Source: Ophryocystis elektroscirrha (Eukaryota; Apicomplexa; Conoidasida; Neogregarinorida; Ophryocystidae). From it: 64,000 bases of DNA. Below the pieces are notes generated by a model that made no database searches, was not told the origin of the DNA, and saw only the letters and a program-made list of their open reading frames with translations. This document shows, in pieces, positions 12,101 through 23,006 of this stretch (its first letter is position 1; each line of letters opens with the position of its first letter). Made by a program: the position numbers and the translations under genes. Location of the stretch: the NCBI GenBank assembly GCA_030141585.1, contig JAQIFP010000016.1:1-64000 (forward strand), written 5' to 3'.

Positions 12101-14114
12101 CAGATTTGACCCTCCAAAAACTATGGTATTTTCTTCAACCTGCTTCGTAATATATACTACTTATTCTAATATATTTACTAGGTCGCTATTTTCTATTTTA
12201 GACTCTACTATTAACGCCGTTGCGGATCACCGTGGAAGCAAGCTTTTAGATGATATATGTAATATTATCAGTTCGTACAATAAATCTGATCCTGCAATCG
12301 ATATACTTCAATCGCTGATGAAAGCTGTTATTAAACCTTTCAACTATATGTTAGGGCAATGGTTATATACAGTAAGCAATTTACCATATACCTTTTTTAT
12401 ATTATATATATTCTGTCTATAAGCATAAATTACAGTAATTATTAATTATAAAATTATAATAACGTATAGATTATTTTTTTTTTACTAAAAGAGTGATATC
12501 ATAAAATATGTAATAATAATTATTATAATAAATCCTACTATAATAATTATTGCTTTAATTAACATAAATTACAGTGTAATTACTACAAATATTAAATGTA
12601 TATATATAACAAACTTGTGTACCCATATATAAGTATGCTTATATTAAATAATGATTTTTTGTGATATATACATTGTATATGTTTATGAGGTGTCAAAGAT
12701 ACACAAAAAAAACGTATTTATAAAAAAAAACTTAACTAAGAGATACGTTCAACGTTTTCTTATAGTTTAGACAACTGTATTAATGCAAGTTTGTTTGTGC
12801 TAATTAATTCTGCTATTGCTAATATAATGTTTATAGGGAAACTTACACGATCCGTATAAAGAATTTTTTATCAAAGAGAATACGGAAATATCTCCCATGG
12901 ATAAATTAGACAGTACTCCAGTATGGTACAAAGGTCATGCTTTTTGGGAAACGAAATTCGAATTAATTGATGATATGGTTCCAACTTATTTAAAAAAAAT
13001 TGTATTAACTGTAAGTATGAATGTAAAGTAGTCTTTAGTAGGCATTTAATGCTGGAAAACATTTGAACATACTAGCTTCCTGTAAATTGGATCCAAGAAA
13101 TATAACTGAGTTAATGACTCAGCGCAATAACTTCTTTAACCAAGAGAACATATTTGAAGAGTATAAAATTATACATTAATGTATGTATTCGTGTAGACAA
13201 TATGCTGCTATGATAAGAAGTTCTGCAGAATTTGCAAATTATTATACAGTACAGGTAATTATGAATTTAATAATTATTACAAAAAAAAATATTATTATGA
13301 TATAATTGATAACCTGCTAATGTTAATTCATAATAAATAATATTGAGCAACATAATTGAGTTATTTTACATCAATCCTTGAGGTTTATTTTCTCTAAATC
13401 TTTCAAAATATGTCAATCATATATATATATATATATATATTTGATTAAATCTAGATGTTTTTTGACAAGTTTGACTTAACTGGTCACTTCATATCTTTAA
13501 GAAAATTTTTATATGCACGGTAAATCATAGGGATACTTATTTAGCTAGGTGTGATATAATTGATAATCTACTTGAACTAATTGAAGAAGACGCCAAATTA
13601 TACTCTTTAACCAAGATTTATACTAGACTTAACAATTTATACGCTCTCGCCATTTCTAACTGTAGTCTAAAGAATGATCCATACAAAAATCTGTTTCAGT
13701 GTACTATGAGTCGGACATTAGTTAGAGTAATAAAAAATCATATAATATATTTTGTTAGGATATATGCAGGTGGCTATCAAGTGGATGCGACGAAGATTCC
13801 GAATTTGATTTATTAGCTGCTCTGGGAATGGAAACTTCAAAAAATGAAGAATGGGTACCTTCAGCTAGCAATATGTAATACATATATATATATATATGTT
13901 CAAATTTTAATTAGAGAACTTAAACAGCAATTTCATAAAATAGCAGCTTCTTTGGTAACTTCCGCTGGAGAAAAATTCCAAGAGCTTGGCAAATATTTAA
14001 CAATGACTTTTGAGTTCCCATGGCCTCTTAATATTGTAAATTATTTACTAATATAATACTGATTTCACCTATATCTATATATGTGAACAATAGTGCAAAT
14101 GATAATACCATTTA

Positions 14115-14145
<31 letters not shown>

Positions 14146-14417
14146 GTTGTTTAATTTTGGATAATAGGGTTTTTGTTGAGTCAAATTGGCCGTCTAGATA
14201 TGTTTGATTTTTAGATTTTTAGCCCTATTGCTACACTAAAGTATCAATTGCTCTCACGTTTGATAATACAATTGAAGCTGACAGAAAAAAAGCTCTGTGA
14301 AGTCTGGAGGGTAATTTATACAAATAAAACGCAAACATGAAATAATTATAAGTTCATTATAATTGAATAAGTTTTATAAATACTAATATTGTTAATCTGA
14401 TATTCAAATCATTAAAA

Positions 14418-14449
<32 letters not shown>

Positions 14450-15268
14450 ATATAATTTTAAATGACATTTATTTATGTAATTATTCAAAAAATAATCTTA
14501 CTTGTGTGAAAAACAGATCCACATGAGAAGCAAGTATTCTTCCAAAAATAAAAAAATACTTGGAAATGGAGTTTCAACGAATTTACTAGCTCATATTTTA
14601 CAGTTCATTCGAAATTTTTCGTTTTACGTATCCTCAGAAGTTTTGGAAGTTCAATTTAACCAAGTAATATAAATAAGCTGTCGCTATATAATTCATAGTT
14701 TTATATAAATTTGAAAAAAGCTAATAGTTTGGATGAAATTATCGTTCTTCATAATAAGTTTCTGGATAAATGTCTTAGCGACACATTATTTTACCACGTA
14801 TGAGGATTTTTTTGATTTTAACGGAAATCAGGAAGAAATTATTCGAAGTATCTCAAAAGTTATAACTGTATGCCAATTATTCAGTAACACAACTGTAAAA
14901 TATTATCAATATGTACAATCTACTCAAACAAATGAAACAATAGGTAAATTTTCAATTTTAATATATGTCTAAAATTTTTTTTCTATACAATCCGTAAAAT
15001 TAATTTTTCAGAGCAAAGTGAAGCTGCTGAGAAAAAATATGAAGAACTAATTTTGCAATACTCAATCCATTTTAATAGAAATTTAAAAAACTTAATGGAA
15101 TTATTATTAACAAAAAGGTAATATTTTGGTATACAAAAATATTTTCAATGCAGTCAATCTGATAAAAATTATACATCTTGCATATACAATCTCCTTACTA
15201 AGTTGGATTTCAATGGACATTATTCAAAAGAATTTGACTTGGATATTACAACATTTAGTAATCTATAA
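9165..15268 (+). CDS. Gamma-tubulin complex component 2 (GCP2/Spc97)
   Basis: GCP2 pairs with GCP3 and gamma-tubulin to nucleate microtubules at centrosomes or spindle poles. The gene has many exons over 6.1 kb. Recognisable parts in order: [14 protein letters not shown]; an exon with [35 protein letters not shown]; the motif [14 protein letters not shown] directly followed by [30 protein letters not shown]; and a C-terminus ending TKLDFNGHY plus a short tail, the normal GCP2 ending. The last intron (near 15119-15154) must be removed to reach it; otherwise the frame stops at LLLTKR. Several introns are 31-36 nt, for example the one just before SYADGKYP; a longer one (about 9933-10386) carries ATATGTTT repeats. 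The ATG at 9165 is chosen because the frame starts with a non-ATG codon upstream. Confidence 0.9.
10040..10380. repeat. ATATGTTTAT-type microsatellite in a GCP2 intron
   Basis: A degenerate 10- to 12-bp repeat of the form TATATATGTTTA runs for about 340 bases. Coding exons of GCP2 flank it: the exon ending in EPFIG at about 9932 and the next starting [10 protein letters not shown] at about 10387. Open frames over it encode Tyr/Ile or Asn/Ile strings and are not genes. Confidence 0.85.
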
Positions 15269-15389
15269 ATCAATTCTAAACAGAAAAACTAATTTTTTTC
15301 ATCAATTTTCCAATTTAAACATGAACAAACTCACGTCGCTTCTATATGATCGATTCATAAAAATCATTTTTAAATAAACTTTGTGAAAT

Positions 15390-18300
15390 ATGTTCATGAT
15401 TATATTTCTATTTTGTTTGATTCATTTGATTTACGCTCAAGTGTACAATGTAAATTCTTTCAATGAGAATGGTTCATCGGCACTGCCGGTAGAACAAAGT
15501 CTTCGCAGAAAATCTTGTCCCAATGGTTATCAACAATTAGGAAAACAGTGTGCGCGTATAATCCAAAAAGAACCGACTTATACATGTCTAAATAGTGCCC
15601 AACTACAACCAGACGGATCTTGTGTGCGACGTGTCGCTAAAAATTCTGAATGTGCTGCTGGATTTATTCGCGAGGGAGGCGTATGTACGCGCATACGAAC
15701 AACTTCGCGTAATCTTGTATGCAGTAATTCATATTCTTTGAGAGCTGACAATACTTGTGTGAAGCTTGAACAACTTCCAGATAAAAACGCGTGCCCTGTT
15801 GGCTCTGAAGCAAAAGGATCTACATGTGTTGTTCATACACTTGAATCACCTATACTTGATTGCCCTGAAGGTTTTCAATTACAAGGAAGAGCCTGCGTTA
15901 TTGAAGAAACTTATGACTGTACTCCAGCTCACCCTGTTGCTCCCGTCTCTGGATTTTTTGAAACCAAAAATATTCCAATAGACGATAATAACAATAATAA
16001 TAATAATGAACCTTTAAATCAATTAGCAACAAATGCAATTAATAATATCAATCAGTTCAATGACGCAGTATTTAATACTTCCTTTGCTCAAAGTAATCTT
16101 ATGAACAACCATTCCCAAAATATTGGTTTCAATGGTCAATTATTTAACAATGCGCAGAATATTTCAGACGGACGTGTGAAAGATAATATTAATAGCTTTC
16201 GATTCAATGTGCAAAACAATCAAGGAAACACATTTACAAATGAATCTATCAATATGAGGTATTCAAACGACCCTATCTTGACTTATAATGCTGACATTAT
16301 AAAAAATAATACTAACCCACAGCAGCTTAGTTTAAATCAAATCCCAGTTGTTTCATTTAACTCATTACCACAGAATCAGCAACAGTACTTGACTTCCACG
16401 ACTTATAGGCCACAGCAACTACAGCAACAAATTACACAGCAGAAAAACAGACAACAAGTACAAAAAAATCAACAATTACTGTCGAAATTGCAGCAACAGC
16501 AGCAAGCAGTGAGTAACACGATAAGAAGTTCATTAGGTCAAGAAATCGATAGTTCTAGAAGCATAGCTATAGCTCCAACTCCGATGGCGCCTTTTTATAA
16601 CATGACAACACCGCCAAATATGGTATCAGTTAGCGGCTCAAGATTATCAGTTATGTTACCCAGAGGATTACAAGCCAGAAACCCGTTTGGATTCTTGAAT
16701 GTTTTCTCAGGTAGTGCTAATGCTGCTAGATCTCGAAAACCAAATCAAAACTATGGGATGCAAAACAATGGACAACAAAATGTCGAGATGCAAAATAATG
16801 TAGAGGATAATGATTTGAAACAAAATAGGAATCAATTAAACGCTACAAACGATTTAAATAATCAACAGTTTAGAGTAAAAACACCCAACGGCCAGAGAAT
16901 GGGTAGTCAATACATCAACGCTCAGGTGAACAATTTACAGCAAACTGGACAGCTGGTCAACAGACAGGTTAACAATACACGTTTTTATCAAGAAAACAAA
17001 CAACAAATGAATAATAGACTACAATTTAATAATGGACAACAATTTAATAATGAACAACAATTTAATAATAGACAGCAATACAATAATGGACAGCAATACA
17101 ATAATGGACAGCAATACAATAATGGACAGCAATACAACAATGGACAGCAATTCAATAATGGACAGCAATTCAATAATGGACAGCAGTTCAATAATGGACA
17201 GCAGCCCAATAATGGACAGCAGTTCAATAATGGACAGCAGCCCAATAATGGACAGCAGTTCAATAATGGACAGCAGCCCAATAATAAGCAACAGCTCAAT
17301 AATGGGCAGCAATTCGCTAATAATCAGAAGTTAGCTAATGGACCGCAATTTAACAATGGCCAACAGATTGATAATGGACAACAATTTGATAATGGACAGC
17401 AGTTTGATAATGGACAACAGTTTGATAATGGGCAACAGTTTGACAATGGACAACAGTTTGATAATGGACAGCAATTCGATAATGGACAACAATTTGATAA
17501 TGGGCAGCAGTTTGATAATGGACAACAGTTTGATAATGGACAACAGTTTGATAATGGACAACAGTTTGATAATGGACAACAATTTGACAATGGACAACAA
17601 TTTGACAATGGACAACAATTTGACAATGGACAACAATTTGACAATGGACAACAATTTGACAATGGACAACAATTTGACAATGGACAACAATTTGACAATG
17701 GACAACAGTTTGATAATGGACAACAATTTGATAATGGAGAGCAGCTCAATGATAATATACAGATATCTGGATTGAGCAATACTCAACAATTTATTATTGG
17801 ACAACAACTTAATAACGAACAACAATTGAATCGTCAACGCTTCAATGACCTATCCAATCAACAAGTCATTGAGCAACAACTTAATGTACTCCAAACAGAA
17901 AGTCCTGTAAACCTTTTCCGAAATAACACAACACAGCTTACCAGCGGCACTATCATTACAAATAATGCATCACAACAACCACTATCAACAACTACTGAAG
18001 AAACGCAAAAAGTGACTCAAACTATCAGAAATTCTCAATCAATAGCAGCGAATTCGGTATTAACACCTACTATGATGACATCAAGATTACCAGTAGTAGG
18101 ACAATTTAGTTTAGCTACTAAAGATATACAAGCTCAAGCGCAAACACAACCTAACTTTTTATTTGACGCCACTCAAACAGATGTAATATCACAAGCATCT
18201 GTTGTAGAAGATTATGTTGCTGCATCAACTTGTAGAAGAACACGTGTTCAGCCTGCAACAAAAGTATGCAGACAAGGTGTATTAGATGGAAAAATGTGCC

Positions 18301-18626
18301 GTATAGACTCTTATATACAGCCTATTCAAACTTTTGGAGGTGTCGCTGAAGAAGTTGTGCCTTCAGTTGCAGTATGTCCTCAAGGATTTAGTCCGAATCC
18401 GGACAACCCAGATAGTTGCATTGTTCAAGATGAAATGCTACCGACATTTTATTGTCCAAATGGTTCTACAGAGTCAGGGGACGATTGTGTCATAGTTCAA
18501 AATAGTATCGCTACTTGTGACGCTGGTTTTGCCTTAGAAGGCAAAATATGTGCACAAACACAGTTTGTACCACAGACAGTTGAATATACTGTAACGTACG
18601 CTTGTGTAGGCAAAGAATGTTCATAA
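15390..18626 (+). CDS. Oocyst-wall (COWP-type) cysteine-rich secreted protein with Gln/Asn hexapeptide repeat
   Basis: An intronless gene of 1078 residues. A hydrophobic leader (MFMIIFLFCLIHLIYA) marks secretion. Residues about 40-180 and 945-1078 hold evenly spaced cysteines in modules such as CPNGYQQLGKQC, CPVGSEAKGSTC and CPEGFQLQGRAC, the type I repeat pattern of Cryptosporidium and coccidian oocyst wall proteins; disulphide-linked modules of this kind build the oocyst wall. Between them lie about 760 residues almost without cysteine, rich in Asn and Gln, including a hexapeptide array. The gene at 31996-33069 has the same two cysteine blocks with a short linker, so this is a paralogue enlarged by repeat insertion. 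Timing of expression is expected in sporogony or macrogamete development, by analogy only. Confidence 0.9.
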   Translation: MFMIIFLFCLIHLIYAQVYNVNSFNENGSSALPVEQSLRRKSCPNGYQQLGKQCARIIQKEPTYTCLNSAQLQPDGSCVRRVAKNSECAAGFIREGGVCTRIRTTSRNLVCSNSYSLRADNTCVKLEQLPDKNACPVGSEAKGSTCVVHTLESPILDCPEGFQLQGRACVIEETYDCTPAHPVAPVSGFFETKNIPIDDNNNNNNNEPLNQLATNAINNINQFNDAVFNTSFAQSNLMNNHSQNIGFNGQLFNNAQNISDGRVKDNINSFRFNVQNNQGNTFTNESINMRYSNDPILTYNADIIKNNTNPQQLSLNQIPVVSFNSLPQNQQQYLTSTTYRPQQLQQQITQQKNRQQVQKNQQLLSKLQQQQQAVSNTIRSSLGQEIDSSRSIAIAPTPMAPFYNMTTPPNMVSVSGSRLSVMLPRGLQARNPFGFLNVFSGSANAARSRKPNQNYGMQNNGQQNVEMQNNVEDNDLKQNRNQLNATNDLNNQQFRVKTPNGQRMGSQYINAQVNNLQQTGQLVNRQVNNTRFYQENKQQMNNRLQFNNGQQFNNEQQFNNRQQYNNGQQYNNGQQYNNGQQYNNGQQFNNGQQFNNGQQFNNGQQPNNGQQFNNGQQPNNGQQFNNGQQPNNKQQLNNGQQFANNQKLANGPQFNNGQQIDNGQQFDNGQQFDNGQQFDNGQQFDNGQQFDNGQQFDNGQQFDNGQQFDNGQQFDNGQQFDNGQQFDNGQQFDNGQQFDNGQQFDNGQQFDNGQQFDNGQQFDNGQQFDNGQQFDNGQQFDNGEQLNDNIQISGLSNTQQFIIGQQLNNEQQLNRQRFNDLSNQQVIEQQLNVLQTESPVNLFRNNTTQLTSGTIITNNASQQPLSTTTEETQKVTQTIRNSQSIAANSVLTPTMMTSRLPVVGQFSLATKDIQAQAQTQPNFLFDATQTDVISQASVVEDYVAASTCRRTRVQPATKVCRQGVLDGKMCRIDSYIQPIQTFGGVAEEVVPSVAVCPQGFSPNPDNPDSCIVQDEMLPTFYCPNGSTESGDDCVIVQNSIATCDAGFALEGKICAQTQFVPQTVEYTVTYACVGKECS
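17020..17745. repeat. 18-bp coding minisatellite (hexapeptide NGQQFN/NGQQFD)
   Basis: About 40 copies of an 18-bp unit lie within the oocyst-wall gene. The first half encodes NNGQQF or NNGQQY, including a section (about 17195-17290) where QQP and QQF units alternate, giving a 36-bp higher-order period. From about 17369 the unit changes to DNGQQF and repeats about 20 times with mostly synonymous changes (CAA/CAG, AAT/AAC, GAT/GAC). Runs of adjacent identical variants, such as the GACAATGGACAACAATTT block near 17585-17700, point to recent local duplication. Antisense frames reading CCPLLN or LLSII are artefacts of the array. Confidence 0.95.
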
Positions 18627-18696
18627 ACTATTTTAAAATATTTTTATATTACATGGTTAAATAACTAATTTATGAGAACAAAAACATAATGCCTAA

Positions 18697-21101
18697 TTAA
18701 TTTGTTTCTTCTTCCTCTTCAGATGACATTTCATCTTTTTCTTTTTGAATAATTATTTGAGCTTTTTTGACAATATTTTGTTGATTTAAAGCGATACGAT
18801 TGAAAATTTCATTGGCAGCCCTCATAGCTTTAGTTCTACTTTCGGCTTTCTTCTCTGTTGTACTATCTTTAGATTTCGCTTCACGAATAGCATTTATCAA
18901 GGCATTGCGTTGATTTCTCAAACTATCACTGCAACGAAATTTGTGAAATCAAATAATCTTACATATGGACACTTTTTAATTTTTCGAAGTTTTTTTTCAT
19001 ATATACATCCAACGGGTCGTCGCTTTCTCCATATGGAGTAGTTTCCGTATTGTAATCGGGATTTAGTTCTTTATCAATAAGACCTTCTAGCTGCTCTAAT
19101 TGCTCCTCAAGTTTTCCCATCATATTTAAAGTGTCACTATTGAGTAATTAATAAATTAATTTATATTAATAATTGATTAGTACAAATAATTAATTAATAC
19201 TATTAATAATTATTATTTATTATATATATATATATATATATATATAAATATATATAGTAAATATTACAGTATACAGTATATACTCTAGTTGTAAGTAAAT
19301 GTTATGTTATTGCAAATAATTTTTTTACATGTTAGTAGCAGTTCGATCAAAGTATATGTCATCTTCGTCAAATAAACGGGCGTTGAGTTCTTGTTTTGTC
19401 TGAAAAACAGTGTGATATAATTTGTTTCATATACGTTTTCCGAAAGTTGATAATCCTCGTCATCGTCAAAAGTACCGAAAAAACTTTCAATTAAAGTTTC
19501 GAGAGATTCTTCAGTAACTTCACCTGTAGTCTATATATATACAACAAGCGTAATAATTACGGTTTTTTGTTTCTTCTGTCCTTTCTTAGACTGTAAACTT
19601 TCAATCTGATTTAAGCTACAACTATTATATTACTGTTACTTTTCCAAGGAGAGTTTGTTGCTTGCTTGACAATTCTTGATAAATTGGACTATTCTTGATA
19701 CCAGATATATTCAGTAACCCTGGGGCAAGTATTAAAAATTTATGTAATACCAGTTTCAAAATTATAAAACTTATATAAAGCATCTTTCTTTCTACAATCT
19801 TTATCGAACTTTTCACTGCAAGATATCAGTAACATACAAATTATCAATACTCATGATTTTGAGTTATAACATTCACGGCTTCTTCAGTTAATCGTCCTTT
19901 CTCATCAAATATTGCCTAAAACGGAGTCAGTGATCTAAAGGTAAAATTATTACTACATATTTTGTACAACACAAACAGTTCTTATAAATGTATATATAAT
20001 GTATATATAATAAATATATAACGTATATATAATGTATCTACGTTTTTATATAATTTTTGTACTAATAATTATAATAAATTTATATAAAATTGATTTTATA
20101 ATAAGTCTGCTTTAATATATACATTAACAGCAGTATACTAGAAATTATATTTTATCGCAGTTTTTGATTAAATAATTTTTTTAATTATTTTGAAAGAACA
20201 ATTATATCGATTAAATATTCGTTTTATCAATTTACTTTGCTCGTTTCGTCTGTTTTCAGACAAAATTTTGGAGATAAGTCATCAACTTCTTGCAACATAT
20301 AAAAACGACGAGCTTCTGGATGCCCTATTTATAAATTAAGGGTTTTGGGACAGGATACCAAACACAAGTTTGTCTCCAACTTCAAGAAACACGTATTCGC
20401 TTGAAGTTATCAATGTATCTAATACATTTCAATTGATAGGATTCATTACCGTTCTTCCAAGTTCCATTGGTGCTTATATCATAAATGAAAACACTAGTTT
20501 CTAGCCAAGCATACATTAGCGGAAGTTTTACCTCCTTTTTTGAACTGTATTATTGCATGGCAACTAGAAATTCGAGGATTTTTGTAAACAATATCATTCT
20601 CATCATTTGAACCTAAATTATTAATTTCTCATTATTGTAAGTAATAAAAACCACAACTTATTATAATTAAAATCTATTTATGCTTATATATGCCTTATAA
20701 CATTTATTAATAGGTTCACATACACATATCTATGTGTATATGTATATATATATATATATTTGCGATATATAAAACATGCAAAGGTATTTCCGTGTAATCA
20801 AAAGTAAGAATAGAAGCAGCTTTCATACTATAGTTTGAATGCGTTTTATATAATATAAATATATCAATTGATGTATATATTCTATATTGGATAGTTTTAT
20901 ATAATATTAGATAATTACATAAATTAAAATTACCTATAGTATAATGATCTTTTTCACCAATCTTATACTGCTCAATCACTGAACCTTCACGTATAACATC
21001 AAGGGAGAAACATCGAAGTGGTAAACCGGCCCTATAATATAAAAAAAAAAAAAGAAGCTGTACCAAGTTGGCTTATTATAAGTTCTTTTTATCTGTAACA
21101 T
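18697..21101 (-). CDS. FHA-domain protein, kanadaptin-like (SLC4A1AP family)
   Basis: A multi-exon minus-strand gene. The first exon encodes MLQIKRTYNKPTW and the second continues AGLPLRCFSLDVIREGS and HYTIG, like the kanadaptin N-terminus (PPWGG... then an FHA domain). Further exons give NPRISSCHAIIQF and TSVFIYDISTNGTWKNG, the two signature strands of a phosphothreonine-binding FHA domain. Downstream, DEDDIYFDRTAT matches the acidic DEFYDRT motif typical of kanadaptin, followed by a coiled coil (GKLEEQLEQLEGLIDKE), DDPLDVYMKKN, and a Lys/Glu tail ending SSEEEEETN. In other eukaryotes the protein is nuclear and associated with RNA processing. Intermediate exon limits are not all fixed. Its start codon lies 13 bases from that of the divergent TRIP4 gene. 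Confidence 0.65.
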
Positions 21102-21114
21102 ACTCGTGCCTAAT
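21102..21114. promoter_or_regulatory. 13-bp divergent spacer between two start codons
   Basis: Only 13 bases separate the inferred ATG of the kanadaptin-like gene (minus, 21101-21099) from that of TRIP4 (plus, 21115-21117). Both first exons are supported by continuous family-like reading frames. Any bidirectional promoter must therefore overlap coding sequence or the first introns. Confidence 0.5.
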
Positions 21115-22698
21115 ATGAACCAGATACCGATAATCTCAAATTTACTAAAACAAGTAATTTATTGTTTCAGGTAGATGTATAACTAGTTACTCCAAAGTGA
21201 TACTATTGACGAGTCTATATATCCAAAATTAGAGCAATTAAATAATCAACATGATTTAGTTGAGTATCTAAACTCCATTGCAGAAAGACCTAATCCGGAC
21301 AAAATATGCTACGCTATAGCCGATTATTACTTGACAAAAAACGATGAAAAAAAAAAAAAAAAAAAAAAAAAAGAAAATACTAACACAGCTTTAAATTCTT
21401 ATTTATCGAACTATAAATCATTGGATTCTGAAAAACAACTAAAACAATGTTATTGTCAAGCTCAAGTTCATCCGTTAGTGGGAAACTGTTTACATTGTGG
21501 TCGCATAGTCTGTGAAGTAGAAAAGAAGTGCAGTTTTTGCAATAAAGAACCTACTAAACCAAATGCTTACTGCGTAAATCCCTATCTAAAAGATTTAGTG
21601 GATCCTCAAGAGGAAATTAGTTTAAATAAAGGTAATATATAGCTACGTTAGATTTATTGCTGAAAAATCTGCATTATTTAACAACAAACAACCCTATATT
21701 TTACTGCTACTGATATATCAACTAAATAAATATTACTTAAGTAAAAGTGCTACGACATCTATATCTAATCTCTTTTTATTTTACACAATATTCATATATG
21801 TTTGTAATCTAAGCTTATTTCCCTTTCAGTAATATATGTCCTGATTATACTGATATATTCATTCTTATGGTTTAAATTGCAATTTCATACAAAGACTAAA
21901 CTTCCAGTTGTAGATACACGGTCATATACATCTTTTTGACATATACATATGTATACATATACATATATATACATATATATACATATATATACATATATAT
22001 ACATATATATACATAAACACATATATACCTATATGTATGCATATATATATGTATTTATTATATTGATAAAATATTATGTATACAGCAATTGAACTGAAGA
22101 ATAAGCTGTTAAGTTTTGAAGCAAAAAAAGATGCTCAAACAAGAATAATTGATGAATCTACTGATTGGTTTGCCGAAGCACAAAACATATGGCTTCATGA
22201 AGATCAAAGAAAAGTGGCTCATGAACAAGGAGTGGCAGAAGACTTCAAAGATAAAAGTAAACTAATTTTAATAGTGTAAAAAAAAAAAAATTTATATTAT
22301 TCAAGTGTATACAAATAAATTATATTATAATATATAATTGCAATTATCATAATTATATAGTACAACAAAAATATACGTTTTGCATTTATTTAATACATTT
22401 CATTATATGCAAGTATCACATATACTTATTTGTTCAATATACAGATGTCAAGCAGCTACTTATTGGCGTAAATAAACAAGGAGAGTTTTACAAGGAATTT
22501 GCGGTTGTAGAAGATTTGGACGTGAATACTAAAACAAATGCTTTTTTGCAGCAGTTGAAGATGGAGGGTGAGCAAGAAATGTCGTATGATGAGTATCTCA
22601 ATAAAGTAACTAAAAATAAAGTAAATCCTATTCAAAAATCCGAAGTTTACAATACGCTGTATTCTGTATTTGATGCAGAAAACACTATCAAACATTAA
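21115..22698 (+). CDS. TRIP4: Activating signal cointegrator 1 (ASC-1/TRIP4; yeast Rqt4-like)
   Basis: Four exons (21115-21153, 21187-21631, 22086-22256, 22445-22698) join in phase to about 302 residues; intron 1 is 33 nt. The zinc finger of this family is clear: CYCQAQVHPLVGNCLHCGRIVC followed by CSFC. After it come KNKLLSFEAKKDAQTRIIDESTDWF and FAEAQNIWL, the conserved stretch behind the TRIP4 finger. The ASCH domain found in animal TRIP4 is not seen; yeast Rqt4 also lacks it. The protein belongs to the ASCC/RQT complex that splits collided ribosomes. An eight-Lys run before the finger is written entirely as AAA in a 26-base A tract. Intron 2 carries an ATATAC array. Confidence 0.88.
21347..21372 (+). 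repeat. 26-base poly(A) tract in TRIP4 coding sequence
   Basis: After GATG come 26 consecutive A residues and then GAAAATACT. In frame this gives Glu, eight Lys (all AAA) and Glu. The frame on both sides agrees with TRIP4, so the tract appears coding, though its length could be an assembly estimate. Confidence 0.8.
21940..22060. repeat. ATATAC microsatellite in TRIP4 intron 2
   Basis: Repeated ATATATAC and related units occupy about 120 bases of the intron between TRIP4 exons 2 and 3. No coding or RNA feature is seen in the rest of this intron. Confidence 0.8.
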
Positions 22699-23006
22699 AT
22701 CACCAAATCATCAAATAAAAATTATAACTTTGATTTCAGTGGAAGCTGTGCTATTTTATATATGTTGAAAATCTGTAAAATCCGCAAAATTAAATATTTT
22801 TTTTTTCAAATTCGACACAAATAAATACATACAAACAAATATATCTATACACAAAAGAAATAATAAAAATATTAAATTGTAAAAATAAAAATACATACAA
22901 TATATTGACTAGCTAAAATAATAATATAAGATCTGGAGTTCAGTCAATTACATGCACTCAGTCTTATCAGGAACAGGCACACATTTAACTGCGACTGTTG
23001 AAAACT

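Noticed and set aside
16988..17837. Antisense and shifted frames reading CCPLLN, LLSIIK or MDSNSI repeats
   Set aside because: Shadows of the 18-bp coding repeat in the oocyst-wall gene.
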